8,105 nucleotides of DNA from Spirochaetaceae bacterium. GTDB taxonomy: Bacteria > Spirochaetota > Spirochaetia > PWKH01. Made by a program: the position numbers and the translations under genes. Positions 3,897-8,105 of the stretch are shown piece by piece; position 1 is the first letter of the stretch, and each line of letters opens with the position of its first letter. The notes under the pieces were generated by a model. That model saw nothing but the letters and a program-made list of their open reading frames with translations, did not search any database and had not been told where the DNA came from. The DNA is taken from assembly GCA_003557605.1 (NCBI GenBank), contig PWNW01000298.1, positions 1 through 8,105 of the forward strand. Reading direction: 5' to 3'.

Positions 3897-6452
3897 ATGA
3901 GAATAGAAAAAATGACAGTAAAGCTGCAGGAGGCTCTTCAGGAGTCAGTTTCTCTTGCAGAGGAATATAACAACAGCACAATAGATCCCGAACATCTCAT
4001 GCTTGCTCTGGTTGAGCAGAGTGACGGTGTGGCTTCCCCGCTGCTTGAGCGCATAGGAGTTCCCCGGGAGAGAATTGTCCAGGACCTGAAACAGGCTGTG
4101 GGGGCAAAACCGAAGGCCTACGGGGGAGCTTCACAGCCCGGAATTTCATCGGGGCTGCAGCAGCTGGTCCAGAAGGCGGAAGCGGAAGCAAAACAGCTCA
4201 GGGATGAGTTTGTGAGCACGGAACATGCAGTTCTGGCTGCTTCAGGCACCGGTCTGCTCAAACCCTATGGGGTTACTCGTGACAGTGTACTGAAGGCCCT
4301 GCAGTCCATCAGGGGAAATGAACGGGTGACCGACCAGAATCCCGAAGGGAAATACCAGGCACTGGAGAAATACTGCAGGGACCTCACTGATATGGCGAAA
4401 CGGGAACAGCTGGATCCAGTGATCGGTCGTGACGAGGAAATCAGACGGGTCATGCAGGTGCTGTCCAGAAGAACTAAGAACAATCCGGTGCTCATCGGTG
4501 AACCCGGGGTAGGTAAGACTGCGATAGCAGAAGGACTTGCCAGAAGAATTGTCTCCGGGGATGTGCCGGAGATGCTCAAATCTAAGAAGCTGCTTGCCCT
4601 TGATCTGGGAGCACTGGTTGCGGGAGCAAAGTTCAGGGGAGAGTTTGAAGAACGTCTTAAGGCGGTGATCAAGGAAGTATCATCGTCCCAGGGGTCGATT
4701 ATTCTGTTCATTGATGAGCTGCATACCCTGGTGGGTGCCGGCGCAGCGGAGGGATCCACCGATGCATCCAACCTCCTGAAACCTGCACTTGCCAGAGGAG
4801 AACTTCGTGCAATAGGTGCAACAACCCTTGATGAGTTCCGAAAGCATATTGAAAAGGACCCGGCCCTTGAAAGAAGGTTTCAGCCGGTATTTACCAGTGA
4901 ACCGAGTGTAGAAAATACCATAGCTATATTGCGGGGGCTCAAGGAGCGCTATGAGGTTCATCATGGCGTAAGAATCCGTGACGAAGCAATTATCGCGGCA
5001 GCTGTACTGTCGGACCGCTACATTACTTCACGGTTCCTGCCCGACAAGGCAATTGATCTTGTTGACGAGGCTGCAAGCAAGCTGAAGATGGAGATAGAGA
5101 GCCAGCCTATAGAACTTGACCAGATCCAGCGGAGGATGCTGCAGCTTTCCATAGAGAAGCAGGCTTTGGAAAAGGAGCAGGATGAAGCTTCCGTGGAGCG
5201 GCTTGATAAAATCCGGCAGGAGCTTTCGAAACTGAAGTCAAAGCATGATGCCATGCATCTCCAGTGGCAGAATGAAAAAACGATCATTGACTCAATCCGC
5301 TCCCTCAAAGCCGATATTGAGGAACTCAAGGCTGAAGAAATCCAAGCTGAACGGCAGGGAGACCTCGGCAGGGCAGCGGAGATTAAGCACGGGCGCATTC
5401 CCCAGGCTGCATCAATGCTTGAGGAGAAAAGCCGGGAACTGCAGAAATTCCAGGAACGGGGCAGTCTGCTGCGTGAGGAGGTTTCCGATGATGATATCGC
5501 ATCGGTGGTTTCCAACTGGACAGGAATACCCGTGAGCAAGATGCTTTCTTCGGAAATGGAGAAATACCTGCATCTTGAGGAAACCCTGTCGAAACGTGTT
5601 GTGGGGCAGCAGCGGGCAATACGTGCAGCGGCAAATGCCATCAGAAGAAACAAGACCGGGCTTTCAGATGAAAACCGGCCTCTCGGATCGTTTATATTTA
5701 TCGGTCCTACCGGAGTGGGAAAGACTGAGCTGGCAAAAACCTTGGCGGAGTTTCTCTTTGACGATGAGCGAGCCCTGACCAGGATTGATATGAGCGAATA
5801 TATGGAGAAACACGCAGTCTCAAGGCTCATTGGAGCACCTCCGGGATATGTTGGGTATGATCAGGGAGGACAGCTTACCGAAGCAGTGAGAAGAAGGCCC
5901 TATTCGGTGATCCTCTTTGATGAGATTGAGAAGGCCCATCCGGATGTATTTAACGTGCTTCTTCAGCTGCTGGATGACGGCAGACTCACCGACGGACAGG
6001 GGAGGGTGGTGGATTTTAAAAACACCATTGTCATCATGACCAGCAATCTTGGAAGCCAGCTGATTCTCCAGGCTGAATCACTTGAGGAGGTTGAGCAGCA
6101 GGTTGGAGCTTTGTGCAGACAGACCTTCAAGCCGGAGTTTCTCAACAGAATTGATGAAATTATAACCTTCAACCGGCTTGATGAAAACAACATCAGGGGA
6201 ATTGTGCAGATACAGCTCAACCTGCTGGCAAAGCGGATGCAGGGCCGAGGCTTCCAGCTTGAGGTGACCGATGATGCCCTCTCATATCTGGTTGAGGCGG
6301 GTTATGACCCTGCATTTGGAGCGAGGCCGATCAGACGGGCAATTCAGCATCACCTTCAGGACCCTCTGTCCCTGCTGGTGCTTGACGGGACCTACCGTGA
6401 AGGAGATACCGTCAAAGTTGACCGTGGTGATGATGAGCTCACCTTTTCATGA
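3897..6452 (+). CDS. clpB: ATP-dependent disaggregase ClpB
   Basis: An 851-residue Hsp104/ClpB-type AAA+ chaperone (family usually 850-870) that with DnaK extracts and refolds polypeptides from aggregates in the cytosol. The Clp N-domain covers about 1-145. NBD1 has Walker A GEPGVGKT (201-208), pore loop AKFRGEF (244-250, phenylalanine at the aromatic position), Walker B ILFIDE (269-274) and arginines R326/R327. The coiled-coil middle domain runs from about 395 to 525, which identifies ClpB over ClpA. NBD2 has Walker A GPTGVGKT (603-610), pore loop GYVGY (650-654), Walker B VILFDE (671-676) and sensor-2 GAR (808-810). All catalytic residues are present. ATG 3897 follows GAGG (3887-3890) at 6 nt; the frame is open upstream, but the extra 47 residues would be antisense to prsW and do not resemble ClpB. 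MTVKLQEALQ at 3912 is an alternative start. No CIRCE element or clear heat-shock promoter is seen upstream. Its stop overlaps the convergent gene by 6 bp. Confidence 0.98.
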   Translation: MRIEKMTVKLQEALQESVSLAEEYNNSTIDPEHLMLALVEQSDGVASPLLERIGVPRERIVQDLKQAVGAKPKAYGGASQPGISSGLQQLVQKAEAEAKQLRDEFVSTEHAVLAASGTGLLKPYGVTRDSVLKALQSIRGNERVTDQNPEGKYQALEKYCRDLTDMAKREQLDPVIGRDEEIRRVMQVLSRRTKNNPVLIGEPGVGKTAIAEGLARRIVSGDVPEMLKSKKLLALDLGALVAGAKFRGEFEERLKAVIKEVSSSQGSIILFIDELHTLVGAGAAEGSTDASNLLKPALARGELRAIGATTLDEFRKHIEKDPALERRFQPVFTSEPSVENTIAILRGLKERYEVHHGVRIRDEAIIAAAVLSDRYITSRFLPDKAIDLVDEAASKLKMEIESQPIELDQIQRRMLQLSIEKQALEKEQDEASVERLDKIRQELSKLKSKHDAMHLQWQNEKTIIDSIRSLKADIEELKAEEIQAERQGDLGRAAEIKHGRIPQAASMLEEKSRELQKFQERGSLLREEVSDDDIASVVSNWTGIPVSKMLSSEMEKYLHLEETLSKRVVGQQRAIRAAANAIRRNKTGLSDENRPLGSFIFIGPTGVGKTELAKTLAEFLFDDERALTRIDMSEYMEKHAVSRLIGAPPGYVGYDQGGQLTEAVRRRPYSVILFDEIEKAHPDVFNVLLQLLDDGRLTDGQGRVVDFKNTIVIMTSNLGSQLILQAESLEEVEQQVGALCRQTFKPEFLNRIDEIITFNRLDENNIRGIVQIQLNLLAKRMQGRGFQLEVTDDALSYLVEAGYDPAFGARPIRRAIQHHLQDPLSLLVLDGTYREGDTVKVDRGDDELTFS

Positions 6453-7019
6453 ATTGAGACGCCGATACTCGTTTGGGGTATCGGCGTCAGTGTAATAGGC
6501 CTCATCATTTGATGCAAAAGCCTCACAGGTAAACTTAGCAGCCGCTTCCCGCATGGATCCCAAATTGGGGTGTGACAGCGCATAGGCGCATACCCTTGCG
6601 GAGCAGATCACCGGATGCCCCGGTACTCCGTCCCTCTTCGGTCTGATCACATCTGCGCTGCTGCGCTTCCATCTTGAGAGAAGCGCTGCGACATGGGGGC
6701 TTCGAAGCAGGGGCATGTCGGCGGGGGTGATCAGGATATCGTCTGATGCGCTGCAGACGGAAAGTCCTGTAATAACTGAACTGTACATCCCCTTCACAAA
6801 GTCGGGATTGTGCACCGTAAACACCGAAGGGTAGACATCCTTGATGATCTGGGACAGTTCATCTCCCCGGTATCCGGTGACAACCGTAATGGGGAGCTTC
6901 ATCGGCAGCAGTGCATCTATGACAGAAAACAGCATCGGCCTGCCTTCAACAGGAAGCATGGGTTTCCAGCTTCCCATCCGCTTTGATACTCCTGCTGCAG
7001 GAATTATACAGCTAATCAT
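6447..7019 (-). CDS. MocA/MobA-like nucleotidyltransferase (NTP_transf_3)
   Basis: A 190-residue protein of the GT-A fold NTP-transferase family (COG2068, MocA-type). The nucleotide-binding signature PAAGVSKRMGSWKPMLP lies at 7-23, with K19 as the expected phosphate-binding lysine. NPDFVKGMYSS (71-81), PADMPLL (99-105, the metal-binding Asp), GHPV (134-137) and the terminal DADTPNEYRRL (178-188) are all typical of molybdenum-cofactor cytidylyl/guanylyl transferases. MocA-type enzymes attach CMP to molybdopterin for xanthine-dehydrogenase-like enzymes; no molybdoenzyme or XdhC-like gene is in the window, so a different sugar-phosphate or alcohol substrate remains possible. The start at 7019 has AAGG 7 nt upstream. 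The stop shares the palindrome TCATGA with the clpB stop, so both TGA codons come from the same six bases. Divergent from the DUF554 gene across 50 bp. Confidence 0.88.
   Translation of the reverse strand: MISCIIPAAGVSKRMGSWKPMLPVEGRPMLFSVIDALLPMKLPITVVTGYRGDELSQIIKDVYPSVFTVHNPDFVKGMYSSVITGLSVCSASDDILITPADMPLLRSPHVAALLSRWKRSSADVIRPKRDGVPGHPVICSARVCAYALSHPNLGSMREAAAKFTCEAFASNDEAYYTDADTPNEYRRLNS
6458..6488. repeat. Perfect 11-bp inverted repeat in the 3' end of the nucleotidyltransferase gene
   Basis: GACGCCGATAC (6458-6468) and GTATCGGCGTC (6478-6488) are exact reverse complements around a 9-nt loop. The repeat starts 5 bases after the clpB stop and lies inside the codons for the conserved DADTPNEYRRL tail of the minus-strand gene. 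Neither strand has a T-run after it, so it is not a classical intrinsic terminator, but it may end or stabilise the clpB transcript. Confidence 0.6.
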
Positions 7020-7054
7020 ACTGATACCTTATAGCATAAGCAGATGAAACTGAA

Positions 7055-7060
7055 TATAAT
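7055..7060 (+). promoter_or_regulatory. -10 box of the DUF554 gene
   Basis: TATAAT matches the sigma-70 -10 consensus exactly, but no good -35 hexamer sits at 16-18 bp. It ends 9 bases before the ATG at 7070, so transcription would begin within a few bases of the start codon. No Shine-Dalgarno is visible, which fits a leaderless or near-leaderless mRNA. The 50-bp gap also has to hold the promoter of the divergent nucleotidyltransferase gene. Confidence 0.4.
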
Positions 7061-7069
7061 CTTCCCATC

Positions 7070-7828
7070 ATGATAGCAACTATTATTAACTGCATTACCG
7101 TTCTGGCGGGATCCTTGATAGGCGTGCTGTTCCATGCACGCATCCGGGAGGGCATGAAAGAAGTAATCTTCATCAGCGCCGGAATTATTTCCCTGCTCAT
7201 TGGAATTTCCATGGCCCTGGGGACTGAGAGCATCATCGGGGTGCTGCTGGCTGTTGCATTCGGGGGGATGATCGGAGAACTGCTTGGAATCGAGCAAGCC
7301 ATCCTGAAACTGGGCGGTTTTTTCGAGGGGATATCAAAGAGGGGGCGCCGGGCTGAAGCGGTTCCGCGGGAAGATGAAGCAGAGGATGCGGAAAAGAAGA
7401 ATTTCGCCCTCGGATTTCTTAATGCCTCGGTGCTGTTCTGCGTTGGCGCCATGACCATAGTCGGCGCTATCCAGGCAGGGGCGGAGGGCAATTACGAACT
7501 GATACTCATAAAGTCAGTGATGGACGGGTTTATGGCTATTATGTTCACCGCTGCCTACGGAATTGGCGTTGCTTTCTCCATCGTAACAATTTTAGTGTAC
7601 CAGGGAGGACTGACTCTGCTGGCAGGATACATAGCCCCGGTCATCGGGACCCAGGGACTTACTGAACTGTCAGCAGTCGGCGGCGTACTGGTAATCATGA
7701 TTGGGTTCAATCTTCTGGGAGTAAAACGCATCAGAACAGGGAATTTTGTCCCTGCCCTGCTGCTGGTGCCTGCCGTTACCTGGCTGATGCCGATGATCAA
7801 CGCGTTTATCTATTCAATCGGAGGCTAG
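7070..7828 (+). CDS. DUF554 family membrane protein (YqgA/YdfK-like)
   Basis: A 252-residue integral membrane protein of the DUF554 family (E. coli YqgA, B. subtilis YdfK), whose transport or other activity is not established. The N-terminus MIATIINCITVLAGSLIGVL is the standard family opening, so the start at 7070 is trusted despite the absent Shine-Dalgarno. Hydrophobic segments lie at about 1-21, 31-50, 54-72, 115-137, 148-175, 178-192, 201-217 and 226-248. The core FCVGAMTIVGAIQAG (123-137), KSVMDGFMAIMF (148-159) and YQGGLTLL (177-184) is highly typical. A charged loop at 90-112 (RGRRAEAVPREDEAEDAEKK) interrupts the membrane part and makes the protein slightly longer than many members. 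It converges with the glycogen phosphorylase gene across a 6-bp gap with no obvious terminator. Confidence 0.93.
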   Translation: MIATIINCITVLAGSLIGVLFHARIREGMKEVIFISAGIISLLIGISMALGTESIIGVLLAVAFGGMIGELLGIEQAILKLGGFFEGISKRGRRAEAVPREDEAEDAEKKNFALGFLNASVLFCVGAMTIVGAIQAGAEGNYELILIKSVMDGFMAIMFTAAYGIGVAFSIVTILVYQGGLTLLAGYIAPVIGTQGLTELSAVGGVLVIMIGFNLLGVKRIRTGNFVPALLLVPAVTWLMPMINAFIYSIGG

Positions 7829-7834
7829 CATCGC

Positions 7835-8105
7835 TTATGATTTTCCGTTTCCCGCTGCGGCGGCATCATCAAGGGCTGCCTGTGCGGAATTGAACACTTC
7901 AGTAGGACAGGGGTCAACTCCCCAGATTTCAGAGGCATACTGCCCGATAGTTCTGTCTGTTGAAAACTTGCAGGAAGATGCAATATTAATGATTGCCCGC
8001 TTTCTCCATTCTGTCTGGTCATCCCGATAGAGGTCCCTGGCCTGCTGATGCACATCGCGGTAAGAGGCGATATCAGCGAAATGCATGTAGCGGTCCCCGT
8101 CGTCA
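7835..8105 (-). CDS. glgP: Glycogen/alpha-glucan phosphorylase, C-terminal 89 residues (5' end outside window)
   Basis: The minus-strand frame enters from the right edge and ends at TAA (7837-7835). It matches the end of GT35 alpha-glucan phosphorylases: HFADIASY, then EWRKRAIINIASSCKFSTDRTI and QYASEIWGVDP, equivalent to the family tail in which the conserved SSDRTI-x-EYA-x-x-IW segment closes the C-terminal domain. The enzyme releases glucose-1-phosphate from glycogen using pyridoxal phosphate; the PLP lysine and active site lie outside the window. After the usual end (IW-x-x-DP) there is a tail of about 25 residues rich in alanine (DDAAAAGN) that many homologues lack. Internal ATGs in this frame are not true starts. 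The total length cannot be judged. Confidence 0.92.
   Translation of the reverse strand, partial: DDGDRYMHFADIASYRDVHQQARDLYRDDQTEWRKRAIINIASSCKFSTDRTIGQYASEIWGVDPCPTEVFNSAQAALDDAAAAGNGKS

Noticed and set aside
4265..4771. 168-residue minus-strand frame inside clpB
   Set aside because: Serine/proline-rich shadow of NBD1 with no Shine-Dalgarno or family features.
5018..5830. Long 270-residue minus-strand reading frame inside clpB
   Set aside because: It is serine-rich with no recognisable domain and lies wholly antisense to the conserved ClpB middle and second ATPase domains; a codon-bias shadow.
7012..7491. 159-residue minus-strand frame over the DUF554 gene
   Set aside because: Low-complexity composition antisense to a clear membrane-protein gene.

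Overview
The window looks like chromosomal DNA of a Gram-negative-type bacterium. It carries a lipoprotein-like signal peptide with a relaxed lipobox, a sigma-54 type promoter, a glycogen phosphorylase, ClpB and an Hsp20. The mix would fit a free-living spirochaete or a deltaproteobacterium, but nothing in the sequence fixes the taxon, so this is a weak inference.

Layout. (1) 1-1380, plus strand, visibly AT-richer than the rest: the 3' part of a DUF6088/AbiEi-like antitoxin gene, overlapped by 8 bp by an AbiEii-family nucleotidyltransferase toxin gene. Together they form a type IV toxin-antitoxin / abortive-infection pair. (2) 1421-1533, minus strand: an initiator tRNA-fMet and its intrinsic terminator. 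The 3' end of the tRNA faces the AbiE pair, the orientation expected if the pair sits on DNA integrated at a tRNA gene. (3) 1534-1828: a regulatory region holding a tRNA promoter candidate, a group of 7-3-7 dyads spaced about two helical turns apart, an AT-only tract, and a sigma-54 -24/-12 element (GG-N10-GC). These lead into (4) an Hsp20 small heat-shock protein gene with a strong Shine-Dalgarno and a GAAA-loop terminator. (5) 2293-3838, minus strand: a PrsW-like intramembrane protease gene followed by a putative lipoprotein gene, probably one operon. (6) 3897-6452: clpB, divergent from prsW. (7) 6447-7019, minus strand: a MocA/MobA-like nucleotidyltransferase gene meeting clpB tail-to-tail on a shared TCATGA. 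(8) 7070-7828: a DUF554 membrane protein gene. (9) 7835-8105, minus strand: the 3' end of a glycogen phosphorylase gene.

How the genes may work together. Hsp20 (holdase) and ClpB (disaggregase) are functional partners in protein quality control, and the PrsW/lipoprotein pair between them suggests an envelope-stress theme; that link is inference. The most distinctive observation is that hsp20 appears to be controlled by sigma-54 with an upstream enhancer-like array. No clearly novel multi-gene system is visible. The remaining genes belong to recognisable families, except the lipoprotein, whose function I do not recognise.
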